From positions 1,364,001 through 1,428,000 of the forward strand of contig LS483478.1 in assembly GCA_900478215.1 (NCBI GenBank): 64,000 bases of DNA. Direction: 5' to 3'. Shown in pieces: positions 53,597 to 62,871 of the stretch. Both the position numbers and the translations under genes were made by a program. Source of the DNA: Salmonella enterica subsp. houtenae serovar Houten (GTDB taxonomy: Bacteria > Pseudomonadota > Gammaproteobacteria > Enterobacterales > Enterobacteriaceae). The first letter of the stretch is position 1; the number at the start of each line of letters is the position of its first letter. The notes under the pieces are model-generated. The model saw only the letters and a list, made by a program, of their open reading frames with translations, had not been told where the DNA came from and ran no database searches.

Positions 53597-53746
53597 GTAA
53601 CCGCGATCATATCCTCAACATTTAATTCGTTAAAAGCCGCCGAAACGCTGCGGTTCAACCGCCATACCTGCTATCTTCAACATTAGGACAATATTGCAAC
53701 GTTTTATTAACAAATTTAACGTCGAATCGTTCTGCTGACGTGAAAA

Positions 53747-53762
53747 TGGCATAAGACCTGCA
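53747..53762 (+). promoter_or_regulatory. Sigma-54-type promoter of argT
   Basis: TGGCATAAGACCTGCA has GG and GC ten bases apart. It lies where the nitrogen-regulated argT promoter is known in Salmonella, so control by NtrC is expected. I see no clear NtrC dyad. Confidence 0.75.
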
Positions 53763-53827
53763 TGAAAAAGTCTGCAAACACAACACCACGTAAAACATAA
53801 GAAAATGACGCCACTTGAGGGGTATGT

Positions 53828-54610
53828 ATGAAGAAGACCGTTCTCGCTTTGTCTTTGCTGATAGGCCTGGGCGCGACGGCGGACAGTTACGCCGCGCTTC
53901 CGCAAACGGTTCGTATTGGAACAGATACCACCTACGCGCCTTTCTCATCGAAAGATGCCAAAGGCGACTTTATTGGCTTTGATATCGATCTCGGTAATGA
54001 AATGTGTAAGCGTATGCAGGTGAAATGTACCTGGGTCGCCAGCGACTTTGATGCGCTTATTCCCTCACTAAAAGCGAAAAAAATCGATGCCATTATTTCA
54101 TCGCTCTCTATCACCGATAAACGCCAGCAAGAAATCGCGTTTTCCGACAAACTTTACGCGGCGGATTCACGCCTGATTGCGGCAAAAGGGTCTCCCATTC
54201 AGCCGACGCTGGAATCGCTGAAAGGCAAGCATGTCGGCGTGCTGCAAGGGTCCACGCAAGAGGCTTACGCCAATGATAACTGGCGCACTAAAGGCGTGGA
54301 TGTGGTGGCTTATGCCAACCAGGATCTTATCTATTCCGATTTAACCGCCGGCCGTCTGGATGCCGCATTGCAGGATGAAGTCGCCGCCAGCGAAGGTTTC
54401 CTGAAGCAGCCAGCGGGCAAAGAGTATGCGTTTGCCGGCCCTTCCGTGAAGGATAAAAAATATTTTGGCGACGGAACGGGGGTTGGGCTGCGCAAAGACG
54501 ATACCGAGCTAAAAGCCGCGTTTGATAAAGCGCTGGCCGAACTGCGCCAGGACGGAACTTACGACAAAATGGCCAAAAAGTACTTCGCTTTTAATGTCTA
54601 CGGCGATTGA
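53828..54610 (+). CDS. argT: ArgT lysine/arginine/ornithine-binding periplasmic protein
   Basis: The product has 260 residues. The signal peptide ends at ADSYA, and the mature protein starts ALPQTVRIGTDTTYAPF. It is a two-lobe solute-binding protein with FIGFDIDLGNEMCKRM, then the DAIISSLSITDKRQQEIAFSD-type hinge, and DLTAGRLDAALQDE. It delivers basic amino acids to HisQMP. It is a tandem paralogue of hisJ, just downstream, and has its own nitrogen-controlled promoter. Confidence 0.96.
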   Translation: MKKTVLALSLLIGLGATADSYAALPQTVRIGTDTTYAPFSSKDAKGDFIGFDIDLGNEMCKRMQVKCTWVASDFDALIPSLKAKKIDAIISSLSITDKRQQEIAFSDKLYAADSRLIAAKGSPIQPTLESLKGKHVGVLQGSTQEAYANDNWRTKGVDVVAYANQDLIYSDLTAGRLDAALQDEVAASEGFLKQPAGKEYAFAGPSVKDKKYFGDGTGVGLRKDDTELKAAFDKALAELRQDGTYDKMAKKYFAFNVYGD

Positions 54611-54647
54611 GAGAAGGGGATAGCGCACCGCGTTGGGGAACTATCAC

Positions 54648-54675
54648 GGTGCAAAATAGATGCTTTGCACCTTTT
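54648..54675 (+). terminator. Hairpin between argT and hisJ
   Basis: GGTGCAAA and TTTGCACC pair over an 8-nt loop and are followed by TTTT. It separates the argT and hisJ transcripts, perhaps partially. The remaining 170 bp before hisJ must hold the hisJ promoter. Confidence 0.65.
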
Positions 54676-54847
54676 GGGTGCATAAGCCGTTGCGGAACAG
54701 ACGCATAAATGCATACTTAATCGATTTTTATGCAAAATAAACCGGCTGACAAGGTAGAATGCTTTGCCTTGTCGGCCTGATTAATGGCACGATAGCCGCA
54801 TCGGATCTGTAAAGATCTCCTGGAAAGACAGTCTGTTGAGGATAGTT

Positions 54848-55630
54848 ATGAAAAAACTGGCGTTATCCCTTTCTCTGGTGCTGGCATTTTCCAGCGCTAC
54901 TGCAGCATTTGCCGCTATTCCACAAAAAATTCGTATCGGTACCGATCCCACTTACGCGCCGTTTGAATCCAAAAATGCACAAGGTGAATTGGTCGGCTTT
55001 GATATCGATCTGGCTAAAGAACTGTGCAAACGTATTAACACACAATGTACGTTCGTGGAAAACCCGCTGGATGCGCTGATTCCGTCTTTAAAAGCGAAGA
55101 AAATTGATGCCATCATGTCCTCGCTGTCCATTACTGAAAAGCGCCAGCAGGAAATCGCCTTCACCGACAAGCTTTACGCCGCCGATTCCCGTCTGGTAGT
55201 GGCGAAGAACTCTGCTATTCAGCCGACCGTCGCGTCGCTGAAAGGCAAGCGCGTCGGCGTGCTACAGGGGACGACGCAGGAGACCTTCGGCAATGAGCAC
55301 TGGGCGCCGAAAGGGATTGAGATCGTCTCTTACCAGGGGCAGGACAACATTTATTCCGATCTGACGGCTGGTCGTATTGATGCGGCGTTCCAGGACGAGG
55401 TCGCGGCCAGCGAAGGTTTCCTTAAACAGCCCGTCGGAAAAGAGTATAAATTCGGCGGCCCGGCGGTGAAAGATGAGAAGTTATTCGGCGTAGGAACCGG
55501 TATGGGGCTGCGCAAAGAGGATAACGAGCTGCGCGAAGCGCTGAACAAAGCGTTTGCTGAAATGCGTGCTGACGGTACTTACGAAAAGCTGGCGAAAAAG
55601 TACTTTGATTTTGATGTTTATGGCGGTTAA
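54848..55630 (+). CDS. hisJ: HisJ histidine-binding periplasmic protein
   Basis: The product has 260 residues from the ATG at 54848, behind TGAGGATAG. The signal peptide ends at AAFA, and the mature protein starts AIPQKIRIGTDPTYAPFESK. It closely resembles ArgT in all blocks. It captures L-histidine for the HisQMP importer. A REP element separates it from hisQ and lowers expression of the membrane genes relative to hisJ. Confidence 0.97.
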   Translation: MKKLALSLSLVLAFSSATAAFAAIPQKIRIGTDPTYAPFESKNAQGELVGFDIDLAKELCKRINTQCTFVENPLDALIPSLKAKKIDAIMSSLSITEKRQQEIAFTDKLYAADSRLVVAKNSAIQPTVASLKGKRVGVLQGTTQETFGNEHWAPKGIEIVSYQGQDNIYSDLTAGRIDAAFQDEVAASEGFLKQPVGKEYKFGGPAVKDEKLFGVGTGMGLRKEDNELREALNKAFAEMRADGTYEKLAKKYFDFDVYGG

Positions 55631-55676
55631 TCACCGTCGGTGCAGATAAAGCCCAAAGAGTGTTGATCGTCTGCAT

Positions 55677-55750
55677 TGTCTGATGGCGCTGTGCCTTGCC
55701 CGGCCTACGGGGAGCATCGTAGGTCGGGCAAGGCGCCGCCGCCCTCCGGC
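55677..55750. repeat. REP/BIME in the hisJ-hisQ intergenic region
   Basis: GTCTGATGGCGCTGTGCCTTGCCCGGCCTAC is followed by its inverted partner, GTAGGTCGGGCAAGGCGCCGCC. REP sequences were first described in this intergenic position of the histidine transport operon. Confidence 0.9.
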
Positions 55751-55813
55751 GTGATGTGAGGCAAAAATGCAAAAGAGGCTTCTTACTTCACCACACACAA
55801 CAGGACAGGCTGC

Positions 55814-56500
55814 ATGTTGTACGGGTTTTCAGGCGTAATTTTACAGGGCGCGATCGTCACGCTGGAACTGGCGCTCAGTTCCGTGGTGCTGGCCGTGCTT
55901 ATCGGTCTCGTCGGCGCGGGGGCGAAGCTTTCGCAAAACCGGGTCGCGGGGCTTATTTTTGAAGGGTACACCACCCTGATTCGCGGGGTGCCGGATCTGG
56001 TATTAATGCTGCTGATATTTTACGGATTGCAAATCGCGCTTAACGTAGTGACCGATGCGCTGGGTATCGACCAGATAGATATTGATCCGATGGTGGCCGG
56101 TATTATCACTCTCGGTTTCATCTATGGCGCCTATTTTACCGAAACCTTTCGCGGCGCGTTTATGGCGGTGCCGAAAGGCCATATCGAAGCGGCGACGGCC
56201 TTTGGTTTTACCAATGGGCAAACGTTCCGGCGGATTATGTTCCCGGCGATGATGCGTTACGCCCTGCCGGGGATCGGCAATAACTGGCAGGTGATACTCA
56301 AAGCGACGGCGCTGGTGTCGCTACTGGGCCTGGAAGATGTCGTCAAAGCGACTCAGCTTGCCGGTAAAAGTACCTGGGAGCCTTTCTATTTTGCCGTGGT
56401 TTGTGGACTTATCTACCTCGTATTTACCACCGTTTCCAATGGTGTGCTGCTCTTACTTGAGCGTCGCTATTCCGTGGGCGTGAAGAGGGCCGATCTGTGA
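55814..56500 (+). CDS. hisQ: HisQ, histidine/LAO ABC transporter permease
   Basis: The product has 228 residues with five membrane helices. The ABC-coupling EAA loop reads HIEAATAFGFTNGQTFRRIMFP. It pairs with HisM as the membrane channel. The stop overlaps the GTG start of hisM by four bases. Confidence 0.97.
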   Translation: MLYGFSGVILQGAIVTLELALSSVVLAVLIGLVGAGAKLSQNRVAGLIFEGYTTLIRGVPDLVLMLLIFYGLQIALNVVTDALGIDQIDIDPMVAGIITLGFIYGAYFTETFRGAFMAVPKGHIEAATAFGFTNGQTFRRIMFPAMMRYALPGIGNNWQVILKATALVSLLGLEDVVKATQLAGKSTWEPFYFAVVCGLIYLVFTTVSNGVLLLLERRYSVGVKRADL

Positions 56501-57204
56501 TTGAGATTATTCAGGCGTACTGGAAATCCCTGCTGTGGACGGATGGCTATCGTTTTACCGGTGTGGCGATTACGCTGTGGTTGTTAATTTCATCGGTGGT
56601 GATGGGCGGTCTTCTGGCGGTGATTCTGGCAGTGGGCCGCGTTTCCAGTAATAAATTCATCCGTTTTCCCATCTGGCTGTTTACGTATATTTTTCGCGGT
56701 ACGCCGCTGTACGTACAGCTACTGGTGTTCTATTCGGGGATGTATACGCTGGAGATAGTCAAAGGCACTGACCTTCTTAATGCGTTTTTTCGCAGCGGGC
56801 TGAACTGTACCGTACTGGCGCTAACGCTGAATACCTGCGCGTACACCACGGAGATTTTCGCCGGGGCGATTCGCTCGGTGCCGCACGGTGAAATTGAAGC
56901 GGCAAGGGCGTATGGCTTCTCGTCATTTAAAATGTATCGCTGCATTATTTTGCCGTCAGCATTACGTATCGCCTTGCCTGCCTACAGCAACGAAGTGATT
57001 TTAATGCTGCACTCTACAGCGCTGGCGTTTACCGCGACGGTGCCGGATTTGTTGAAAATCGCCCGCGATATTAATTCAGCGACTTACCAGCCGTTTACCG
57101 CGTTTGGCATTGCCGCCGTGTTGTATTTACTCATTTCGTATGTCCTGATAAGCCTGTTCCGCCGGGCGGAAAGACGCTGGTTGCAGCACGTTTCCTCTAA
57201 ATAA
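56497..57204 (+). CDS. hisM: HisM, histidine/LAO ABC transporter permease
   Basis: The product has 235 residues starting with GTG at 56497. The EAA loop is GEIEAARAYGFSSFKMYRCIILP. It has five helices and forms the HisQM heterodimer that binds the HisP dimer. It is coupled in translation to hisQ. Confidence 0.97.
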   Translation: MIEIIQAYWKSLLWTDGYRFTGVAITLWLLISSVVMGGLLAVILAVGRVSSNKFIRFPIWLFTYIFRGTPLYVQLLVFYSGMYTLEIVKGTDLLNAFFRSGLNCTVLALTLNTCAYTTEIFAGAIRSVPHGEIEAARAYGFSSFKMYRCIILPSALRIALPAYSNEVILMLHSTALAFTATVPDLLKIARDINSATYQPFTAFGIAAVLYLLISYVLISLFRRAERRWLQHVSSK

Positions 57205-57214
57205 TTCGAGTAAC

Positions 57215-57991
57215 ATGATGTCAGAAAATAAATTAAACGTTATCGATTTGCACAAACGCTACGGCGGTCATGAAGTGCTGAAAGGGGTATCGCTGCAGGC
57301 CAGCGCCGGAGATGTGATTAGTATTATCGGTTCGTCCGGTTCCGGTAAAAGTACTTTTTTGCGCTGCATTAATTTCCTCGAAAAACCGAGCGAAGGCGCG
57401 ATTATCGTGAACGGTCAGAACATTAATCTGGTGCGCGACAAAGACGGGCAGCTCAAAGTGGCGGATAAAAATCAGCTACGTTTGTTGCGTACTCGCCTGA
57501 CGATGGTGTTTCAGCACTTTAACCTCTGGAGCCACATGACGGTGCTGGAAAATGTGATGGAGGCGCCGATTCAGGTACTGGGATTAAGCAAGCACGACGC
57601 GCGCGAGCGGGCGTTGAAATATCTGGCGAAGGTGGGAATCGATGAGCGCGCTCAGGGCAAATATCCCGTCCATCTCTCTGGCGGCCAACAGCAGCGCGTG
57701 TCTATTGCGCGCGCGCTGGCGATGGAACCTGACGTTTTACTGTTCGATGAACCCACTTCGGCGCTCGATCCTGAACTGGTCGGTGAAGTGTTGCGTATCA
57801 TGCAACAACTGGCGGAAGAGGGTAAAACGATGGTGGTGGTCACGCATGAAATGGGCTTCGCCCGCCATGTCTCTTCGCACGTTATTTTTCTGCATCAGGG
57901 GAAAATTGAAGAAGAGGGCGATCCGGAGCAGGTGTTCGGCAATCCGCAAAGCCCGCGTTTACAGCAGTTCCTGAAAGGCTCGTTGAAATAA
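57215..57991 (+). CDS. hisP: HisP, ATP-binding subunit of histidine/LAO transporter
   Basis: The product has 258 residues. Walker A is GSSGSGKST (about 39-47), the ABC signature is LSGGQQQRVSIARAL, Walker B is VLLFDEPTSALD, and the switch His is in VVTHEMGFARH. It matches Salmonella HisP, the first ABC ATPase with a solved structure, almost exactly. It powers uptake by HisJ and ArgT. Confidence 0.98.
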   Translation: MMSENKLNVIDLHKRYGGHEVLKGVSLQASAGDVISIIGSSGSGKSTFLRCINFLEKPSEGAIIVNGQNINLVRDKDGQLKVADKNQLRLLRTRLTMVFQHFNLWSHMTVLENVMEAPIQVLGLSKHDARERALKYLAKVGIDERAQGKYPVHLSGGQQQRVSIARALAMEPDVLLFDEPTSALDPELVGEVLRIMQQLAEEGKTMVVVTHEMGFARHVSSHVIFLHQGKIEEEGDPEQVFGNPQSPRLQQFLKGSLK

Positions 57992-57995
57992 AAGA

Positions 57996-58036
57996 AGCCC
58001 GGCGGCGCGTTGCTTACCGGGCAGGATAAGGCGCTT
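57996..58036. repeat. REP-like hairpin after hisP
   Basis: GCCCGGCGGCGCGTTGCTTACCGGGC is a REP-type stem between the convergent hisP and yfcH. Confidence 0.65.
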
Positions 58037-58042
58037 TAGGCA

Positions 58043-58936
58043 CTAGCGAATCACATCCGCCAGCGCCTCTTCTAAGTCATACCAGCGAAATGCGAATCCG
58101 GCGGCTTCAAGCCGTTTTGGCAGCGCCCGCTGTCCGCCCAGTACCAGCACTGACGACTCTCCCATCAATAAGCGAATCGCCGTCGCCGGAATGCGAATAA
58201 TCGCCGGGCGGCGCAACGCGCGACCCAGCGCATGAGCAAACTGCTCATTATGGACGGGATACGGCGAGACCATATTGAAGGGACCGCGAAGATCGTTATC
58301 CAGCAGCCACAGGATGCCGTTGACCATATCGTCAATGTGAATCCAGGCCAGGTATTGCCGACCATTACCCACCGGACCGCCGAGTCCAAGGCGAAACGGT
58401 GGAACCATTTTCCCCAGAATCCCGCCTTGCGGCGCCAGGACGACGCCGGTACGCAGCAGGCAGACGCGGGTCTGATCGCTCTGCGCACCACAGGCAATCT
58501 GTTCCCAGCGGGCGCAAAGTTTATGCGTAAATTCATTGTGCGGCGGTTCGTCTTCAGTGACGACAACCTCGCCCAGATCGCCGTAATAGCCCGTGGCGGA
58601 GCCGGATAACAACACCGCGGGCGGCGTTGCGCTAGCATGAATTAAATCCACCAACTTTTGCGTGATAGCCCAGCGGCTTTGGCACAACCGTTCTTTTTGC
58701 TGCGACGTCCAGCGCTTGTCGGCAATTGGTTCGCCCGCCAGATTGATGATGGCATCAATCTCATTGAGGTGCTCACGTTCCGCCAGTCCTTTCCATAATG
58801 TCACTCTGGAATCAAGAATCTGACGCGCGTTATCGGGATTGCGCGTAACGACCGTCACCTGATGCCCCAGTGTTAACAGTCGAGGAATGAGATGGCGCCC
58901 AATCAGGCCCGTACCGCCGGTAATCAGAATCTGCAT
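58043..58936 (-). CDS. yfcH: YfcH, SDR-type epimerase-family protein
   Basis: The product has 297 residues and starts MQILITGGTGLIGRHLIPRL, an NAD(P) Rossmann loop. INLAGEPIADKRW and SGSATGYYG are marks of the TIGR01777 group, and a C-terminal DUF1731 tail is present (LALADVIR-type end). Its function is unknown; relatives are linked to cell-division inhibitor SulA-like naming without direct evidence. It follows a folX stub. Confidence 0.92.
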   Translation of the reverse strand: MQILITGGTGLIGRHLIPRLLTLGHQVTVVTRNPDNARQILDSRVTLWKGLAEREHLNEIDAIINLAGEPIADKRWTSQQKERLCQSRWAITQKLVDLIHASATPPAVLLSGSATGYYGDLGEVVVTEDEPPHNEFTHKLCARWEQIACGAQSDQTRVCLLRTGVVLAPQGGILGKMVPPFRLGLGGPVGNGRQYLAWIHIDDMVNGILWLLDNDLRGPFNMVSPYPVHNEQFAHALGRALRRPAIIRIPATAIRLLMGESSVLVLGGQRALPKRLEAAGFAFRWYDLEEALADVIR

Positions 58937-58970
58937 ATGACCTCCAGAGTAGGGAGAATTCCCTCTTCCC

Positions 58971-59015
58971 TAATGTCAGGTTTTTAATACGAATAATGGC
59001 GTCAGGCTGTGCCAT
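58971..59015 (-). pseudogene. folX: folX remnant (first 15 codons)
   Basis: From an ATG at 59015 the frame reads MAQPDAIIRIKNLTL, which matches the start of FolX dihydroneopterin triphosphate epimerase (MAQPAAIIRIKNLRL in E. coli). After that the similarity stops and the frame runs into yfcH. The gene is normally 120 codons and lies between yfcG and yfcH, exactly here. An internal deletion is the likely cause. Confidence 0.8.
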
Positions 59016-59069
59016 TGCAGGCTTGTTCCGTGTATCAACCTCCACATCATACATGAGAATAGTGCCGCG

Positions 59070-59717
59070 TTACTCCTTCGCACTGTTACCGTGCAGTTGC
59101 GCTTGTAACAGAGCGCGCGCTGTCGCAGGACGCGTGCGAATGCGTTCAAACCAGTTATACACCGCCGGGTATGTATCAAGGGTGATTCGCTGACGCTGAT
59201 GTGCGTTAACCCACGGCCAACTGGCGATATCCGCAATACTGTAGTGGTCGCCGCCCAACCATGGGGAGGCCTCCAGGCGTTTATTCAGAACGTTGTATAA
59301 GCGTTGCGTCTCCACCTGATAGCGTTCAATCGCATAGGGGATTGTCTGCGGCGCAAAGTGGTTAAAGTGATGGTTCTGGCCCAGCATCGGCCCCAACCCG
59401 CCGACCTGCCAGAACAGCCATTGCAGTGTGGTATGGCGTTCACGCAGCTCCCCGCTAAGCAGTTTGCCGCTTTTTTCCGCCAGGTAGAGAAGAATTTCAC
59501 CGGATTCAAAAAGACTAAGCGGTTGACCGCCGTCTGCCGGGGCGTGATCGACGATGGCAGGAATTTTGTTATTGGGAGAGATAGCCAAAAAATCAGGGCG
59601 AAACTGATTACCCTTGCTGATATCCACTTTTAGCAAACGATACGCCAGCTCCGCCTCTTCCAGAAACAGCGTTATTTTATGCCCGTTGGGCGTGGGGGCG
59701 TAGTAAAGGTCAATCAT
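59070..59717 (-). CDS. yfcG: YfcG, glutathione-dependent disulfide-bond oxidoreductase
   Basis: The product has 215 residues in a GST fold. It begins MIDLYYAPTPNGHKITLFLEE with the Thr/Asn that act in place of a catalytic Cys. KIPAIVDH is the cis-Pro loop, and GGDHYSIADIASWPW is the C-terminal N-capping motif. It reduces disulfides with glutathione. The length matches E. coli YfcG. Confidence 0.94.
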   Translation of the reverse strand: MIDLYYAPTPNGHKITLFLEEAELAYRLLKVDISKGNQFRPDFLAISPNNKIPAIVDHAPADGGQPLSLFESGEILLYLAEKSGKLLSGELRERHTTLQWLFWQVGGLGPMLGQNHHFNHFAPQTIPYAIERYQVETQRLYNVLNKRLEASPWLGGDHYSIADIASWPWVNAHQRQRITLDTYPAVYNWFERIRTRPATARALLQAQLHGNSAKE

Positions 59718-59859
59718 TTTGGCTCCTGCATGTGCGTAAATAGTCTGGGCTGAATTAAGTATAGAAAGCCCCCTGACGTGTGTGAGTTTTCATCAGGTGA
59801 CAGCAGGCGAAAGACGCTATATTTTGGGGAGAAATCTACTACGCCCTCAAGAGGACATT

Positions 59860-60504
59860 ATGAGTAAGCCTGTTATTGTGCTGTGGTCGGATGCGAACTT
59901 TTTCTCTCCCTACGTATTGTCCGCCTGGGTGGCGTTACAAGAAAAAGGGCTTTCCTTTACGCTGAAAACCCGCGATCTGGGCAAGGGAGAACATCTGCAA
60001 CCTGGCTGGCGGGGATATGCGCTGACGCAGCGCGTACCGGTGCTTGAGGCAGACGATTTTGAGCTGAGCGAGTCGTCCGCTATTGCAGAATACCTGGAGG
60101 AGCGTTTCGCGCCGCCGCAGTGGGAGCGTATCTACCCGCACGATTTACAAAAACGCGCCCGCGCGCGACAGATTCAGGCGTGGCTACGCAGTGATTTACT
60201 GCCGCTTCGCGAAGAACGGCCTACCGACGTGGTATTTGCCGGGGCGAAAAAAGCGCCGCTAAGCGACGCTGGAAAAGCCAGCGCGGCAAAACTGTTTGCG
60301 ACGATTGAAGCGCTATTGGGGCAGGGGACGCAAAATTTATTTGGTGAATGGTGCATTGCCGATACCGATCTGGCATTGATGATCAATCGTCTGGCGCTGC
60401 ATGGCGATGACGTGCCGGCGTCGCTGGCGGCGTATGCGACGTTCCAGTGGCAACGTGCTTCCGTACAGCGTTTTATTGCGCTTTCCTCGAAGCGTTCAGG
60501 CTGA
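59860..60504 (+). CDS. yfcF: YfcF, glutathione S-transferase
   Basis: The product has 214 residues from the ATG at 59860, behind AAGAGGACATT. The GST fold has QRVPVLEADDFELSESSAIAEYL, giving the cis-Pro and the glutathione Ser, and WCIADTDLALMINRL. E. coli YfcF has glutathione transferase and peroxidase activity. It is divergent from yfcG. Confidence 0.94.
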   Translation: MSKPVIVLWSDANFFSPYVLSAWVALQEKGLSFTLKTRDLGKGEHLQPGWRGYALTQRVPVLEADDFELSESSAIAEYLEERFAPPQWERIYPHDLQKRARARQIQAWLRSDLLPLREERPTDVVFAGAKKAPLSDAGKASAAKLFATIEALLGQGTQNLFGEWCIADTDLALMINRLALHGDDVPASLAAYATFQWQRASVQRFIALSSKRSG

Positions 60505-60559
60505 AAATCTATTCATATTCCAGTATTATAACGCCGTTTTTCACAACGAGGAGTGAGCG

Positions 60560-61111
60560 ATGAAACTGATGTTCGCATCGGACATTCATGGTTCTTTACC
60601 CGCCACGGAACGCGTGCTTGAGCGGTTCGCGCAAAGCGGCGCGCGTTGGCTGGTGATATTGGGCGACGTCCTTAACCACGGGCCGCGAAATGCTCTGCCT
60701 GAAGGCTATGCGCCCGCCCAGGTTGCCGAACGCCTGAACGCGGTGGCGACGCAGATTATTGCCGTGCGCGGCAACTGCGATAGCGAAGTGGATCAAATGC
60801 TGCTGCATTTCCCGATAACTGCGCCGTGGCAGCAAATATTGACGCAAGAGAGACGGCTGTTTTTAACGCATGGGCATCTCTTCGGGCCGACGAATCTGCC
60901 CGCTCTGCGTGCTGGCGATGTGTTGGTTTATGGTCATACGCATCTGCCGGTGGCGCAACAGCAGGAAGGGCTGTATCACTTTAATCCTGGGTCGGTGAGC
61001 ATCCCGAAAGGCGGGTATGCGGCAAGCTACGGCATTCTGGATGATAATGTGTTGAGCGTAATCGCACTCAATGATCAAAGTATCATTGCGCAGGTTGCAA
61101 TTAACTCGTAA
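60560..61111 (+). CDS. yfcE: YfcE metallophosphodiesterase
   Basis: The product has 183 residues. The metal motifs of the calcineurin-like fold are ASDIHGS, GDVLNHGPRN, GNCD and GHTHLP. E. coli YfcE is a manganese-dependent phosphodiesterase active on artificial substrates; its natural target is unknown. The ATG follows AACGAGGAGTGAGCG. Confidence 0.95.
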   Translation: MKLMFASDIHGSLPATERVLERFAQSGARWLVILGDVLNHGPRNALPEGYAPAQVAERLNAVATQIIAVRGNCDSEVDQMLLHFPITAPWQQILTQERRLFLTHGHLFGPTNLPALRAGDVLVYGHTHLPVAQQQEGLYHFNPGSVSIPKGGYAASYGILDDNVLSVIALNDQSIIAQVAINS

Positions 61112-61167
61112 TTTACCTCACAAACGTAAATGCGCCGTAAGAGCGCCAGAAATAAGAAGGTTTCCTG

Positions 61168-61722
61168 ATGGTGGAACAGCGTCGTTTGGCAAGTACGGAA
61201 TGGGTGGATATTGTGAATGAAGATAATGAAGTCATTGCACAATCCAGCCGGGAACAGATGCGTGCGCAACGCTTACGGCATCGTGCGACGTATATCGTCG
61301 TTCATGATGGTATGGGTAAAATTCTGGTGCAGCGTCGTACCGAAACAAAAGATTTTTTGCCCGGTATGTTAGATGCTACCGCAGGCGGCGTGGTCCAGGC
61401 TGATGAGCAGCTACTGGAATCCGCCCGCCGCGAAGCGGAAGAAGAGTTGGGTATAGCAGGCGTGCCGTTTGCCGAACACGGTCTGTTTTACTTTGAAGAC
61501 CAACATTGCCGGGTGTGGGGCGCGCTGTTTAGCTGCGTTTCCCACGGGCCTTTCGCGCTTCAGGAAGATGAAGTCAGCGAAGTCTGTTGGCTGACCCCGG
61601 AGGAGATCACCGCGCGTTGTGATGAATTTACGCCGGATTCGCTCAAAGCGCTGGCGCTGTGGATGACCCGCAACGCCAAAAACGAAGCCGCGCTTCAGGA
61701 GAAACCGGAAGAGACGGAATAA
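61168..61722 (+). CDS. yfcD: YfcD Nudix hydrolase
   Basis: The product has 184 residues. The Nudix box is spread over [24 protein letters not shown], fitting GX5EX7REUXEEXGU. It is related to isopentenyl-diphosphate isomerase-type Nudix proteins; its substrate is unknown. It matches E. coli YfcD, with a slightly longer C-terminus. It is convergent with the LacI-type gene, 5 bp apart. Confidence 0.94.
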
Positions 61723-61727
61723 GCGTC

Positions 61728-62747
61728 TTAGCAGCTTTCCCGCATACATAAACTGGAGGCGATGGATTTTCGATCGCTCCAGTTTCCCTGATTTAGCCTT
61801 TCCAGTAGCGCCCGTCCGGCTTCGCTGCCAATCTTACGGTGCGGTACGGCCATTGTTGTTAACGGCGGCTGGCAGACCCGGCTGACATCGCTATCGCCAA
61901 ACCCGACAACCGCTAAATCGTCCGGAACTTTGATACGCCGTCGTTGGCATTCGTATAACGCGCCGCAGGCCAGCTCATCCGATACGCATACCAGCGCGTC
62001 CAGCTCCGGCCACGCCAGTAAAAACTCCGGCAGTTGCGATGCGCCGGTAGAAAAATTGGGCGGCAAGGCGGCATTAATCACCCGGTTGGGCGACAGATGG
62101 TGGCGCAGCATCGCTTTGTACCAGCCATGCAGATGTTGCTGAAAAATCCACTGCTCCTGATTGGCGCACAGCAGCCCGATATTCTGATAACCGCGCTGAA
62201 TCAGCATTTCCGTCAGCTCATACATTGCCGCAACGTTATCAATACCGATATTCATATCAATAGGATCGCTGCGAATTGCGCCCATTTCCATTACCGGAAT
62301 AGACGCATTTTTCAGCCACTGGCGCACGGTATCGCTATGTTCGACGCTAAGCAGAATCGCCGCGGCAATATTGGAAGCCAGCAGAGTTTCGAGCAGCTTT
62401 TCCTCTTGTTCCAGGCGATGTTGCGATTCCGCCAGCATAATCTGATAGCCTGCGGGCTGTAGAATCTGTTGCAATCCGGCGAACATTTCAGAACACCCCG
62501 CTTCCGCAAGGTTCGGTACGACCATCGCGATGGTGTGCGAGGAGGCAGACGCCAGCGCGCTGGCGGCGAGATTAGGCATATAGCCCAGCTCATGCACTGC
62601 CGCTTCGATTTTTTCCCGGAGTTTATCAGAGACCTGTTCCGGCGTGCGTAAGGCTCGTGATACGGTCATCGTGCCTACACCGGCAAGTTGGGCTACATCG
62701 GCGATAGTCACTTTACCGGTACTGCGCCGTTTACGGGGTATCGACAT
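61728..62747 (-). CDS. LacI/GntR-type sugar repressor
   Basis: The product has 339 residues. The helix-turn-helix is VTIADVAQLAGVGTMTVSRAL, with a hinge helix PNLAASALAS and a periplasmic-binding-protein-like core (LAVVGFGDSDVSR). The closest family resemblance is to GntR-type LacI proteins. It is divergent from a PTS operon, and two 14-bp operators lie between them, so it likely represses that operon and itself. The inducer is unknown. Confidence 0.9.
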   Translation of the reverse strand: MSIPRKRRSTGKVTIADVAQLAGVGTMTVSRALRTPEQVSDKLREKIEAAVHELGYMPNLAASALASASSHTIAMVVPNLAEAGCSEMFAGLQQILQPAGYQIMLAESQHRLEQEEKLLETLLASNIAAAILLSVEHSDTVRQWLKNASIPVMEMGAIRSDPIDMNIGIDNVAAMYELTEMLIQRGYQNIGLLCANQEQWIFQQHLHGWYKAMLRHHLSPNRVINAALPPNFSTGASQLPEFLLAWPELDALVCVSDELACGALYECQRRRIKVPDDLAVVGFGDSDVSRVCQPPLTTMAVPHRKIGSEAGRALLERLNQGNWSDRKSIASSLCMRESC

Positions 62748-62871
62748 ACAAATTCCTGCGTCATTACAACATGTTGAGATGCTTTTTTATTGTCGTTCTT
62801 TGCTTCGCATGACTGGCAGTATACGCCTTAAATCCGCTTTTTTGCTGTGATTTCACACGATGATTTTAATT

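Noticed and set aside
54700..54740. Possible ArgR operator upstream of hisJ
   Set aside because: ATGCATAC and TTTATGCA halves lack the TGAAT/ATTCA core of arginine boxes, so the match is too weak to list.
53828..55630. argT/hisJ as a novel tandem duplication
   Set aside because: The pair is a well-known, long-established paralogous arrangement in Salmonella and E. coli.
62850..62866. Possible CRP site TGTGATTTCACACG near the PTS promoter
   Set aside because: The half sites are only two bases apart instead of six. The site at 62921-62936 has correct spacing.
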